A stretch of DNA of 64,000 nt from Rhodothermaceae bacterium (lineage in GTDB: Bacteria; Bacteroidota; Rhodothermia; Rhodothermales; Bin80), in the NCBI GenBank assembly GCA_009838195.1, contig VXSC01000044.1:1-64000 (forward strand), written 5' to 3'. A program made the translations under genes and the position numbers. Of this stretch, positions 1 to 8,468 are shown one piece after another; the stretch's first letter is position 1, and each line of letters opens with the position of its first letter. The notes beneath the pieces are model-generated. The model was not told the DNA's origin. It was given only the letters and a program-made list of their open reading frames with translations, and ran no database searches.

Positions 1-478
1 ATACATAGCGCCCCGTAGCCTTATCTGACGGCCGTCCTACTATACCAGGGAAGTGATATAAATACACTCTAATCCAAGTGCTCCCCATCGATTGAAGCAG
101 GTGATCATACGAAGCAAACAGACCGTCCTCGCTCACATTTTTGTAGTAGAACGGGGGGAGGACCAGCATGCGTTGCACACCGGCGTCCAGTGCATGCTTT
201 GTTAAATCTGCTGTATCTGTCAGAGCGCAACAACCTGTGCCAACGATCAGATGATCAGGATCAACGCCAGCATCCAGGACCGTATCAAGGGCTCGTTTTC
301 TCTCCGACGTACTCAGACTATTCGCCTCCCCTGTCGTCCCCATCAGGACAACGCCCATGGCACCGCGTTCCAAAAGCCATTGCACATGGGCACCTAGACG
401 ATCATGGTCTATCCTCAAGTCTTGATCGAATGGAGTAAGGCTGGCCGTCAACACTGAAATTCCTGTGACTTGAGACAT
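1..478 (-). CDS. DapA/NAL-family aldolase, 3' end beyond window
   Basis: The minus-strand frame starts at the ATG at 478-476 and stays open to the window edge (159 codons). The visible half matches the class I TIM-barrel lyases of the dihydrodipicolinate synthase/N-acetylneuraminate lyase family. It has an N-terminal strand ending in a TPF segment and the GTTGEAxSLS motif that binds the pyruvate carboxylate. Near the cut edge is a YLYHFPGIVG segment, where DapA has its catalytic YN-x-P tyrosine. The Schiff-base lysine lies beyond the window, so the substrate (aspartate semialdehyde, keto-deoxy sugar acid or hydroxy-oxoglutarate) cannot be assigned. The HFP rather than NxP variant argues mildly against true DapA. 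It lies 63 bp downstream of galactokinase on the same strand, so cotranscription and a sugar-acid role are possible. Confidence 0.85.
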   Translation of the reverse strand, partial: MSQVTGISVLTASLTPFDQDLRIDHDRLGAHVQWLLERGAMGVVLMGTTGEANSLSTSERKRALDTVLDAGVDPDHLIVGTGCCALTDTADLTKHALDAGVQRMLVLPPFYYKNVSEDGLFASYDHLLQSMGSTWIRVYLYHFPGIVGRPSDKATGRYV

Positions 479-541
479 CAGAATAGCTAGTTCGTAAGGT
501 CTTGAATGCCGCCCTGCTCTACCGTTTTATTGTGGCTCCGA

Positions 542-1690
542 TCAGAGCCATTCTACATGTGCCTCAATTCCCGTACCGAGTACATGAACTCTGGCCTTAA
601 GCTGGTATTTTTCCTCATAGGCCGTTGAAACAGCTTTAGCAACCGATTGTGCGTCCTGGGACCGAGCCAGATTGATTGAACAGCCGCCAAAGCCACCTCC
701 CATCATCCTCGCCCCGAAGACTCCAGCAAGCGATTCCGCGTGCGCGACCAAAAAATCAAGTTCTTCGCAACTCACCTCATAGTCGCTTTTCAGGCTTTGA
801 TGTGATGCAGAAAGTATACTTCCCAGCAAGCTCCAATCTGAGCGGACTAAAGCATCGCATGCGTTCCTCACCCGCTCATTCTCATGAAAAACATGCCGGA
901 GGCGCCGCCGCAATACAGATTCTTCCAGACGATTGATATGATGAAGTTGTATCTGGCGCAGTGAGGTGATCTCCAGGTCGGCTGCTTTAATTTGCTGCAG
1001 GGCCTTGTGACATTCCGCACGCCGCTCATTGTACTTTGAGTGGGCAAGCTTTCTCTTTACCCGACTGTCAATCACAATGAATTGTGCATCCCGATTCTGA
1101 ATTGGAATATGCTCCCACTCCAGTTTCCCACAATCCAAAAAAAGTGCATGATCGGTACGGCCAACGCGGGATACAATCTGATCCATGATCCCGCACTGCA
1201 CTTTCGCGTACTTGTGTTCTACGACCTGACCGATCCGAGCGAGATCAAGCGGATCCATGGGGGTATCGCGGAGCTTTTCCAATGCGAGTCCGGTTGCCAT
1301 TTCCAGTGCGGCCGAAGAGCTAAGGCCTGCCCCCAAGGGGATGTCCCCCAAAATCAGCAGCTTGACAGGTTCCGGTGGGGGAAGTTCTTTAATCATCCCT
1401 GCAACGTACGTTGCCCAGTGCGCGTGCGGCACCTCAGGCCATTCCCCCGGACAATAGGATAGACTCTCCTGATAATTCAGTGATCGAAGTTCGTGGAATC
1501 CAGTTGAGCTATGACCCACAGCAACATAAACTGCCCGATCCAGCGTCATCGGCAGTGCTAATCCACCATTATAGTCCGTATGCTCCCCGACAAGATTGAC
1601 CCGACCGGGCGCACACGCTACAAACAATGGATCTGCACCTCCACGCCATCTCCTAAATGCCTCTCTTACACGCTCTTTGGAATTGAACAT
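542..1690 (-). CDS. galK: Galactokinase
   Basis: This GHMP-family kinase phosphorylates alpha-D-galactose to galactose-1-phosphate in the cytoplasm (Leloir pathway). The galactokinase signature GRVNLVGEHTDYNGG is near the N-terminus. The ATP-binding loop PLGAGLSSSAALE follows about 95 residues later, and the C-terminal GHMP motif is MMGGGFGGCSINL. The frame is open to a TTG at 1735, but I chose the ATG at 1690. It gives 382 residues, the length of E. coli GalK, and puts the signature at the usual distance from the start. No Shine-Dalgarno is evident at either start. No galT, galE or transporter is in view. A DapA-family gene follows 63 bp downstream. The family assignment is secure; galactose as substrate is inferred from the signature. 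Confidence 0.95.
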   Translation of the reverse strand: MFNSKERVREAFRRWRGGADPLFVACAPGRVNLVGEHTDYNGGLALPMTLDRAVYVAVGHSSTGFHELRSLNYQESLSYCPGEWPEVPHAHWATYVAGMIKELPPPEPVKLLILGDIPLGAGLSSSAALEMATGLALEKLRDTPMDPLDLARIGQVVEHKYAKVQCGIMDQIVSRVGRTDHALFLDCGKLEWEHIPIQNRDAQFIVIDSRVKRKLAHSKYNERRAECHKALQQIKAADLEITSLRQIQLHHINRLEESVLRRRLRHVFHENERVRNACDALVRSDWSLLGSILSASHQSLKSDYEVSCEELDFLVAHAESLAGVFGARMMGGGFGGCSINLARSQDAQSVAKAVSTAYEEKYQLKARVHVLGTGIEAHVEWL

Positions 1691-2125
1691 ATCGAATGCA
1701 ATCACTGCCGTTGTCTGGAGATCCGATTCATTCAATCTGGACGGCCAGGGATTCTTTTAAGCTTCATCAATATCACCGGCGAACAAATTTGACCGCAATG
1801 TCAGCCCCAAGAAATGTGTAACACGGGATGATCCTGTACGAATTTAGTTCTCTCAAAGTACTCATCCTGAGATACAACCACGAAGAATATATTTCTGCCA
1901 CGCATTCAACGAATTTTGCCTCCAGGACCCCTCAAACACGAAATTTACGCTCAGGTTACGAACCAAGAAGCTTTTTACTAGTTTTCGGTGAGTTTTCCGA
2001 AATAAACGGATCTCTCATTGCATTTTCGTCAAGTACTGGTTTCACCTGCAAGCACCAACTTCGCCTGCAGAATTAACCAACCGACAAACATCTGCGAATT
2101 TTGATTGACCATAAACTTTAGTAGT
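1691..2125. other. Gene-free divergent intergenic region
   Basis: About 435 bp separate the divergent galK and GcvT-like genes, so promoters for both strands should lie here. I see no convincing ORF, tRNA or strong hairpin. Just upstream of the plus-strand ATG (2126) is AAACTTTA, a partial match to the Bacteroidota -7 element TAnnTTTG, ending 5 nt before the start codon. That is compatible with a leaderless or very short 5' end. No matching -33 element was found at the expected spacing. Confidence 0.4.
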
Positions 2126-3316
2126 ATGCTTCCGACTGCATTTTATTCACGCCAATTAGACCTTTGTGAGAGCATGGATTGGACACGCTGGAGCGGATAT
2201 TATGCTCCCCAATCCTATCAACTGCACCACGAAAATGAGTATCACAGCATCCGCACCGCAGCAGGTTTGATTGACATCTCTCCACTTTTCAAGATTACAA
2301 TTACGGGCCCGGATAGTTTGACACTCTTGAATCGGATTGTCGTGCGCGATCTTTCTAAACTCAAGGAAAACCGTGTTGCCTACGTAGTGTGGTGTGATCC
2401 GGATGGGTTTATTCTTGGGGATGGCGTCGTCATGAGACAGGACACAGACACCTACTTCTTCATGTGCCATGATCCCACTTTCGGTTGGATTCAAAAACAC
2501 GCCACCCACCTCAATGTGTCTATTAGAGACGAGACGGAGTTACTTGCCGGCTTATCTTTACAGGGGCCCCATTCTGCCAAAATACTCTCCCATGCAGGTG
2601 TAAAGGACCTCTGCAGCCTCAAATACTTTGGAGCCATCCATACGAATATCAACGGTACACCAACCTGGATATCACGAAGTGGCTTCACAGGAGATTTAGG
2701 CTACGAATTGTGGTTTCCAAACAATCAGGCATTGAACGTTTGGGACACACTCATGGAATCAGGATCTGAGTTTGCTTTACGCGCCGCAGGCCTCAAAGCC
2801 CTGGATGTATGCCGGATTGAAGCGGGGCTGTTACAACATGGAGTTGATTTTCAGAATGCATCGCAAGTACTGGTTCGTGCACAGAAATCCACGCCCTATG
2901 ATTTGGGGCTCGGTTGGATGGTACACTTGGATCGTGACCCTTTTGTTGGACAGGCTGAACTTCGAAACCTCCAGAACTCCCGGTATACGATGGTCGGACT
3001 GGACATTGACTGGATTCAGACGCGAGATCTATATGAATCAAGAGGGCTGCCCCCTGCTCTCCCCGTTGAGGCATGGTCCACGTCGGTTCCACTTTATCGG
3101 GACCATGCACGCCAGCATCAGGTTGGCTATGCAACCAGTGGAACATGGTCTCCGATACTTAAGAAGTATATTGCACTGGCTACCATTGAGACATCCTACG
3201 CATCCGATTCTGTGCGAATTGAACTTGCCGTAGAGCATGCACGCCACTGTGTGGACGCGCATCTCGTAGAACCACGATTTTATGATCCCCCCCACAAGCG
3301 AGCACCCGTGGGATGA
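2126..3316 (+). CDS. GcvT-like aminomethyltransferase family protein
   Basis: This 396-residue protein has the glycine cleavage T-protein fold: folate-binding N-terminal domain (GLIDISPLFK, then ITGPDSLTLLNRIVVRDLSKL) and C-terminal barrel (LGLGWMV region). It is not the housekeeping GcvT. The N-terminus carries a WSGYYAP segment typical of the GcvT-like proteins found next to FAD oxidoreductases. Where GcvT has an I-D-D motif near its active site, this reads ILGD, so the first Asp is Gly. That suggests altered C1 chemistry (inference). The frame opens at a TTG (2105), but the ATG at 2126 fits homologue N-termini. The stop overlaps the next start (ATGA), so it is translationally coupled to two FAD oxidoreductases. 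Folate-dependent demethylation of an N-methyl compound is plausible but unproven. Confidence 0.85.
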   Translation: MLPTAFYSRQLDLCESMDWTRWSGYYAPQSYQLHHENEYHSIRTAAGLIDISPLFKITITGPDSLTLLNRIVVRDLSKLKENRVAYVVWCDPDGFILGDGVVMRQDTDTYFFMCHDPTFGWIQKHATHLNVSIRDETELLAGLSLQGPHSAKILSHAGVKDLCSLKYFGAIHTNINGTPTWISRSGFTGDLGYELWFPNNQALNVWDTLMESGSEFALRAAGLKALDVCRIEAGLLQHGVDFQNASQVLVRAQKSTPYDLGLGWMVHLDRDPFVGQAELRNLQNSRYTMVGLDIDWIQTRDLYESRGLPPALPVEAWSTSVPLYRDHARQHQVGYATSGTWSPILKKYIALATIETSYASDSVRIELAVEHARHCVDAHLVEPRFYDPPHKRAPVG

Positions 3317-4893
3317 GTGCCTCCTGGGATGCCGTGATCATAGGGGGAGGTCATAACGGACTGGTCTGTGCGGCCTACCTAGCACGTGCGGGGCGTAAAG
3401 TATTGGTCCTTGAACGCCGCGATGTCTTAGGGGGTGCGGCCGTATCTGAAGAAGTCTTTCCCGGGTTCACGTTCTCTGTAGCCTCCTATGTGATCAGTCT
3501 GTTCCGCCCGCGTATTATTCGTGAACTGGAGCTGGCGAAATACGGCTATCAGGTGATTCCCATGGATTGTGCATTCCAACCTTTGCACGATCATCACGGA
3601 CTTGCACGCTGGGGTGATGCAGTCCGAACATATTCAGAGATCAGTCGCTACAGCCGGCGCGATGCCGAAAACTACCATGAATTCAAACGCACTCTAACTC
3701 GATTCGGCCGCATCGCCGCCCAGATTATCAATCGCCCGGCTCCTACGGGATTTAGACCTCAGGACCTTCACACACTTACAGGACTGCTGCAATCGGTTCG
3801 AGGTCTTGAGCAGCATGAGTTGCAACAACTCGTGCGGTTACTTACACTGAGCGCTGCAGATTTTCTTGATGAATGGTTTGAATCAGAGATCCTAAAGGCT
3901 CCCCTCTCTGCGAGCGGAATCATCGGCACCTTCCAGGGAGTACGCTCCCCAGGCACTGCCTATGTCCTTCTACATCACTATATGGGGGAAATTGATGGCG
4001 CCTTCCGATCATGGGGCTTTGCCCGAGGAGGAACCGGGAGTGTGAGCCTGGCCTGCGCCAAAGCAGCCCAGGCTCACGGTGCAGTTATTCGCACGAATGC
4101 TGAAGTGACCAGTGTGCGTGTCCGAAATAATCGTGCAACTGGCATTATTCTGGCCGATGGCGAAGAAATCAGTGCCCGCAGAATTGTGTCGAACCTTGAC
4201 CCGAGGCGGACACTGACAGGATTGATGGATCCTGCACATCTGCCGGAGGATGCGGCAGATGCACTTGCCCGTTTCAAGTATCGGGGAAGTAGTGGTAAAG
4301 TGAATCTGGCTTTGAATGGCCTCCCGGACTTTACCTGCCGGCCAGGTGTGGGGGATCATCTAAGAGGTGACATTGCGATTGCACCGAGCGTTGATTATCT
4401 GGAGCGTGCGTTTGACGAAGCCAAGTATAGCGCGTTTTCATCCCGTCCCTTCATTAACGCGGTGATTCCATCACTTACGGACCCCTCCGTCGCTCCACCA
4501 GGCAAGCATGTGATGTCGTGTTTTGTCCAGTACGCCCCCTATGCGTTGGCGGGGGGACCGGAAGCCTGGAACTCACAACGCGAGGCATTCGGACAGGTGG
4601 TGCTGGATACGCTCGAGGAATTTGCTCCGGGGCTGCGCGACCGTGTAGAACACATGCAAATCCTGACTCCCCTTGACCTGGAACGTGACTTTGGATTAAC
4701 CGAAGGTAACATCTTTCATGGAGAACTCAGCCTGAACCAGCTTCTATTCCAACGCCCTGCCTGGGGGTTAGCTGGATACCGAACCCCGATACGGAATCTG
4801 TGGATGTGTGGGTCAGGTACACATCCTGGTGGTGGTGTAATGGGAGCCAGTGGCGAACTGGCGGCAAAGGAGCTTTTACGGGAACGGCGCTGA
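3313..4893 (+). CDS. FAD-dependent oxidoreductase, PYROXD2/phytoene desaturase-like (first of pair)
   Basis: This 526-residue flavoprotein opens with a Rossmann dinucleotide motif (IIGGGHNGLVCAAYLARAG) and LERRDVLGGAA. It ends with an FAD-contacting segment (MCGSGTHPGGGVMGASG) typical of the phytoene desaturase/PYROXD2 group of amine-oxidase-superfamily enzymes. The middle has the GGTGSVSLACAKAAQAHGA segment of this family. No signal peptide or membrane helix is visible, so it is probably cytoplasmic. Its ATG overlaps the stop of the GcvT-like gene, and its stop overlaps the next start. Carotenoid biosynthesis is unlikely because no crtB/crtE-like gene is near. Oxidation of an amine or lipid-like substrate feeding C1 units to the upstream GcvT-like protein is a hypothesis. 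Confidence 0.9.
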   Translation: MSASWDAVIIGGGHNGLVCAAYLARAGRKVLVLERRDVLGGAAVSEEVFPGFTFSVASYVISLFRPRIIRELELAKYGYQVIPMDCAFQPLHDHHGLARWGDAVRTYSEISRYSRRDAENYHEFKRTLTRFGRIAAQIINRPAPTGFRPQDLHTLTGLLQSVRGLEQHELQQLVRLLTLSAADFLDEWFESEILKAPLSASGIIGTFQGVRSPGTAYVLLHHYMGEIDGAFRSWGFARGGTGSVSLACAKAAQAHGAVIRTNAEVTSVRVRNNRATGIILADGEEISARRIVSNLDPRRTLTGLMDPAHLPEDAADALARFKYRGSSGKVNLALNGLPDFTCRPGVGDHLRGDIAIAPSVDYLERAFDEAKYSAFSSRPFINAVIPSLTDPSVAPPGKHVMSCFVQYAPYALAGGPEAWNSQREAFGQVVLDTLEEFAPGLRDRVEHMQILTPLDLERDFGLTEGNIFHGELSLNQLLFQRPAWGLAGYRTPIRNLWMCGSGTHPGGGVMGASGELAAKELLRERR

Positions 4894-6248
4894 TGCAAAA
4901 GCCTGACGTAATTATCGTCGGAGCCGGAATCAATGGCTTGGCGGCTGCAGCCGCTCTATCCAAAGCAGGGATGGATACCCTCGTCCTTGAAAAGAGGGAT
5001 GTCGCCGGTGGACTCTCCGCATATCACACGTTTGGGGGCAGATATCGGATTCCAGGATTCCGCCCCTACCCGGGTGGAACGGTGAACATGCTGAACAAAG
5101 CACTAAGAGTGATACTGTCCGAGCCGACTTCCAGTACAACCGCGGGACTCTGGGATCGTGAGCCCTTTGAGGTCGAGAGCCTCCCTGCTCTTGCGGATGC
5201 TGGCAATGCATTAAAAACACTACTCGGCGTTCCTCTGAGACACACTTCACTGCGGAATAAAAGTGCCTGGCTGACCACCTTGCTCCAAACGCGGATCAAA
5301 GATTTGGCCAGATGGATCCCGCTCAGTTGCGTAGATCTCTTCAATGAGTTCGATCTTCACGAGACGCAGCGCTGTGCTCTGGCTGTTCCCCTGTCTGTGC
5401 GCACCTTTGCAGGGCCCCGGTCGCCATTTGGAGCACTCCAACTGTTGCTTCATGCGACGGAAAATATTTCGAATGGGCATGCTTCGCTAGCGGCAGAACT
5501 GGAAGCTATTGCACGTTCGAGCGGAGCCGTGCTCCGAACAGGTACTCAGGTCAAACAAATTCGCTCTGACTCCAACGGGGCTCATGTATTGCTGCAGGAC
5601 GACGCCCCCATCTACGCCAGATTCATTCTGGTGACATGCTCCCCGGCAATGCTTCGTAACCATTTACTGAACCCTGCTTTGGTCAACCAGTGGCCCCCGG
5701 TCCGATCTCGTGGCACCTGTGCAGTGCTTGCACTTGCGATGGATGGGCTCCCGGACTGGCTCTCGTCAGCCCGAACGCGTGTGACTCCTGGCTTGGTTGC
5801 ACAGGAGCAAGCCTTCGATTGTGTCAAATACAATACAATCCCCACACAGCAGACACTCGAAATTGTCACGCAGCAAGAGGACAACACTGTGATCATTTAT
5901 GCGCTGCAAACCCCTTTCCAGACAAGTGACTCATGGGCCGAACCAGCGCGAGAATTATTGATCGAGCGAATCCTGAATCAACTCCCGGGCTTCGACCGAC
6001 CGATCCTTGCAAAGCAACTCTGGGTACCGGCGGATATAGCAGATGAATTTGGAGTTCCTGACGGGCATGTTCTCCATTTTGAACGTGACCTGGATCAGTT
6101 ATTGTTTCCTGCTCCTGATTGCCTTTTCCCTGGCGTATACTGGTCCGGTCATTTTGCCAATCGAGAGCTTGGGCAGATTGGTGCTGCCGGGTTGGGAGCA
6201 GCACGTAAAATCATCAATAAAAGAAACCACATGTCTAAACTCTCGTAA
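4893..6248 (+). CDS. FAD-dependent oxidoreductase, PYROXD2/phytoene desaturase-like (second of pair)
   Basis: This 451-residue flavoprotein is a diverged paralogue of its upstream neighbour. It starts with a Rossmann motif (IIVGAGINGLAAAAALSKAG) and LEKRDVAGG, and ends with an FAD-binding segment (GVYWSGHFANRELGQIGAAG) that is less glycine-rich than in the first copy. The frame stays open to 4800, but the ATG at 4893 overlaps the previous TGA (TGATG) and puts the Rossmann motif at the N-terminus. The AAGGAG about 20 nt upstream is probably too distant to act as its ribosome binding site. Co-occurrence of two such enzymes suggests a heterodimer or two sequential steps (inference). It is the last gene of the three-gene unit. 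The HtrA gene follows after 28 bp and may be cotranscribed or have its own start. Confidence 0.88.
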   Translation: MQKPDVIIVGAGINGLAAAAALSKAGMDTLVLEKRDVAGGLSAYHTFGGRYRIPGFRPYPGGTVNMLNKALRVILSEPTSSTTAGLWDREPFEVESLPALADAGNALKTLLGVPLRHTSLRNKSAWLTTLLQTRIKDLARWIPLSCVDLFNEFDLHETQRCALAVPLSVRTFAGPRSPFGALQLLLHATENISNGHASLAAELEAIARSSGAVLRTGTQVKQIRSDSNGAHVLLQDDAPIYARFILVTCSPAMLRNHLLNPALVNQWPPVRSRGTCAVLALAMDGLPDWLSSARTRVTPGLVAQEQAFDCVKYNTIPTQQTLEIVTQQEDNTVIIYALQTPFQTSDSWAEPARELLIERILNQLPGFDRPILAKQLWVPADIADEFGVPDGHVLHFERDLDQLLFPAPDCLFPGVYWSGHFANRELGQIGAAGLGAARKIINKRNHMSKLS

Positions 6249-6263
6249 AGAATTTTAGTCATG

Positions 6264-6271
6264 TATCTTTA
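6264..6271 (+). promoter_or_regulatory. Possible -7 promoter element (TAnnTTTG-like)
   Basis: TATCTTTA matches seven of eight positions of the Bacteroidota -7 consensus TAnnTTTG and ends 5 nt before the ATG of the HtrA gene. It would give a leaderless or nearly leaderless transcript. No -33 TTTG element is visible at the right distance, so support is weak. Confidence 0.3.
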
Positions 6272-6276
6272 GTTCT

Positions 6277-7431
6277 ATGGAACGTTTTCTCGTATTCGTA
6301 CATCTTTCTCTGGCCATCATACTGCTTGGATGCCAGCAAAACGTGCGCTCTCAGGCACAACTGGTTTCGCCGGAGTCTACAGCCACGATCAATGACTCCA
6401 TCACGCTTAGCCGGCAGACCGCCATCACACGTGCAGTAGAAACGGCGACACCTGCCATTGTCAGCATCAACGTTATTGAATTGCAACAAGTCCGTTACCG
6501 GGATCCATTCGCGGATCTTTTTCAGGACCCATTCTTCGGACAGTTTTTTTCCGAACGGCAATCGCGAATCATTGAACGCCGTGTCCAGAACCTCGGGAGT
6601 GGCTTCGTAATATCTCCGGATGGTTATATCGTGACCAACCACCATGTAGCTGGGAATGCAACCAAAGTGACTGTATCGCTAACTGATGGACAAACACTGG
6701 ATGCGGAGTTAATTGGAGCCGATAAGGCAACTGATCTTGCCCTCCTGAAGATTTCTCCAGATCGTCCTTTGGACTATTTACGTTTTTCCGAGTCCCCCGA
6801 GCCGATCGTGGGGGAATGGGCAATCGCCTTGGGAAACCCTTTTGGACTCTTTGAGGCAGCGGCCCCCAGTGTGACGGTTGGAGTAGTCAGTGCAGCAAAA
6901 AGAGACCTTGGAAGCAAGGATGGACGCATCTACCATGACATGATCCAAACAGATGCTGCAATTAACCGCGGGAACTCCGGTGGCCCACTCATCAATGCTC
7001 TCGGTGAAGTGATTGGCGTCAATGCTGCAATCTACAGTGAAAGCGGAGGATCCGTCGGCCTGGGGTTCGCGGTCCCCGCTGCCAGAGCTCAGAGAATTAT
7101 CAACGAGTTGCGTGAAACTGGCCGGGTTGACCGCTCCTACTATACAGGAATTAGTTTTGTAGCTGTGACCGCACAGATTGCTGAAGCTCTGGACCTGGAA
7201 GATACACGGGGAATATTGATTGCTGATGTAGACTCGGGTTCTCCTGCCGAAGAAGCCGGCCTGCTGCCCTATGATCTCATAGTGGGACTTCAGGACGAGT
7301 CGATCTCAAACCATGATGACTATGTCGCCCGAATATTTGATTTCAGACCGGGAGATGTGATCACGTATCATGTATTACGTGATAACCGCAAAGTGCAGTT
7401 AAGCTTACAAATTGGACGGCGGGAAGGTTGA
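6277..7431 (+). CDS. HtrA/DegP-type serine protease, lipoprotein
   Basis: This periplasmic or outer-membrane-anchored quality-control protease has 384 residues. The N-terminus has a short hydrophobic stretch ending in a lipobox (LLGC, Cys19), so it should be lipidated, unlike soluble DegP. The trypsin-like domain shows the triad His123 (TNHHVAG), Asp153 (ATDLALLKI) and Ser234 (GNSGGPL). One PDZ domain follows (about residues 285-380; GILIADVDSGSPAEEAGL), so it resembles DegS/HtrA with one PDZ rather than DegP with two. The stop overlaps a TTG start of the next gene (TTGA), suggesting coupling with a beta-propeller lipoprotein. The function is known from the family; the lipid anchor is a prediction from the sequence. 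Confidence 0.95.
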   Translation: MERFLVFVHLSLAIILLGCQQNVRSQAQLVSPESTATINDSITLSRQTAITRAVETATPAIVSINVIELQQVRYRDPFADLFQDPFFGQFFSERQSRIIERRVQNLGSGFVISPDGYIVTNHHVAGNATKVTVSLTDGQTLDAELIGADKATDLALLKISPDRPLDYLRFSESPEPIVGEWAIALGNPFGLFEAAAPSVTVGVVSAAKRDLGSKDGRIYHDMIQTDAAINRGNSGGPLINALGEVIGVNAAIYSESGGSVGLGFAVPAARAQRIINELRETGRVDRSYYTGISFVAVTAQIAEALDLEDTRGILIADVDSGSPAEEAGLLPYDLIVGLQDESISNHDDYVARIFDFRPGDVITYHVLRDNRKVQLSLQIGRREG

Positions 7432-8468
7432 TCAACGCATCTCATATCAATTCCAGCTGTCTGATTCTTGTCTCCTGCATCCTGCTCACAGGATGTCTTC
7501 CTTCCTCCTGTAACCGGATTGAATCGCAGACGATATCTCCCGCAGATTCTCTGTCTCGAACCATTGCAGCCGGGATCCCGCCTGATACCCTTGCATCTCC
7601 AGATGTGATTCGTGGAGCGGATCTAGAATATCCTCGGACCATACTGTTTGGTAAAGGTAATCGAATTTATGCGAGTGATACGGAAAGCGGGCGCATCTTT
7701 GTGTTTGATCTGAACGGAGTTGCTGAGACCTCTTTTTCGTTACCCAACACTACTTTCCCTTACCTTGCCGGATGGAAATCTGACTCTCTCATTGTCTTCG
7801 ATCCAGAGGCACACCGATTCCATTTTGTAGTGAACAGGACAAGTGTGGACTCCATCGTTGCTGAAAAAGTGCCCCCAAAGTCATTGCAGTATGTCTTGGC
7901 AAACGAAGATAAGTTGTACCTCAAGGCCGTTACACGTGACACAACCCACTTCCTTTGGACATTGGACCGAGCCGGAAATCCGATTCAAGAATCCGTTTTG
8001 TATGGATCTTCCTGGGAACATGCAGGATTTCTGCGTAACTTTGACGATCAACTTGTCAGTCTGAGTGGATTCTACCCATGGATTTTGATCTGGACAGAGG
8101 ATTTATCGGACGGCCCCGATACACTGCGATGGAGGGGCTTCGATTCACCGATGCTGCGACGAACCTATGCATTCGATCAGGGACAGGGTCGAGGTGCTCC
8201 CCTTATCACCAGTTCAGCCGCGACAGCGGGGGAATTCTGGTTCGTACTGAACCAGCGTGCCGGCTGGCTTCGTGTGGATGTCTATGACCGCTTAGGAATG
8301 CTCCAACACATACTCATAGAAGCCGACCCCAGTTACATCAAAAACTTTTACCCGATTGACCTGGCTGCGAAGTTGAACCCAGATGGGACCTATCAACTGG
8401 CAGTTGCACTCGTGGCACCGGAACCTTCCATCCGTGTGTATCTATGGACTCCTCCAATACAAACATGA
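7428..8468 (+). CDS. 6-bladed beta-propeller-like lipoprotein
   Basis: This protein has about 346 residues and a lipoprotein signal (ILLTGC, Cys about 23) but no recognisable enzyme motif. The body shows recurring propeller-blade strands (IYASDTESGRIFVFDLNG), as in NHL/6-bladed beta-propeller proteins of Bacteroidota. The start is a TTG overlapping the HtrA stop. No in-frame ATG lies before the signal sequence, and the GGGAAGG just upstream is too close for a normal ribosome binding site. Its stop overlaps the ATG of the next gene (ATGA). Coupling to HtrA suggests an envelope partner, adaptor or substrate receptor (inference). It is related in fold, but not obviously in sequence, to the secreted propeller protein at 10534-11589. 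Confidence 0.7.
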   Translation: MINASHINSSCLILVSCILLTGCLPSSCNRIESQTISPADSLSRTIAAGIPPDTLASPDVIRGADLEYPRTILFGKGNRIYASDTESGRIFVFDLNGVAETSFSLPNTTFPYLAGWKSDSLIVFDPEAHRFHFVVNRTSVDSIVAEKVPPKSLQYVLANEDKLYLKAVTRDTTHFLWTLDRAGNPIQESVLYGSSWEHAGFLRNFDDQLVSLSGFYPWILIWTEDLSDGPDTLRWRGFDSPMLRRTYAFDQGQGRGAPLITSSAATAGEFWFVLNQRAGWLRVDVYDRLGMLQHILIEADPSYIKNFYPIDLAAKLNPDGTYQLAVALVAPEPSIRVYLWTPPIQT

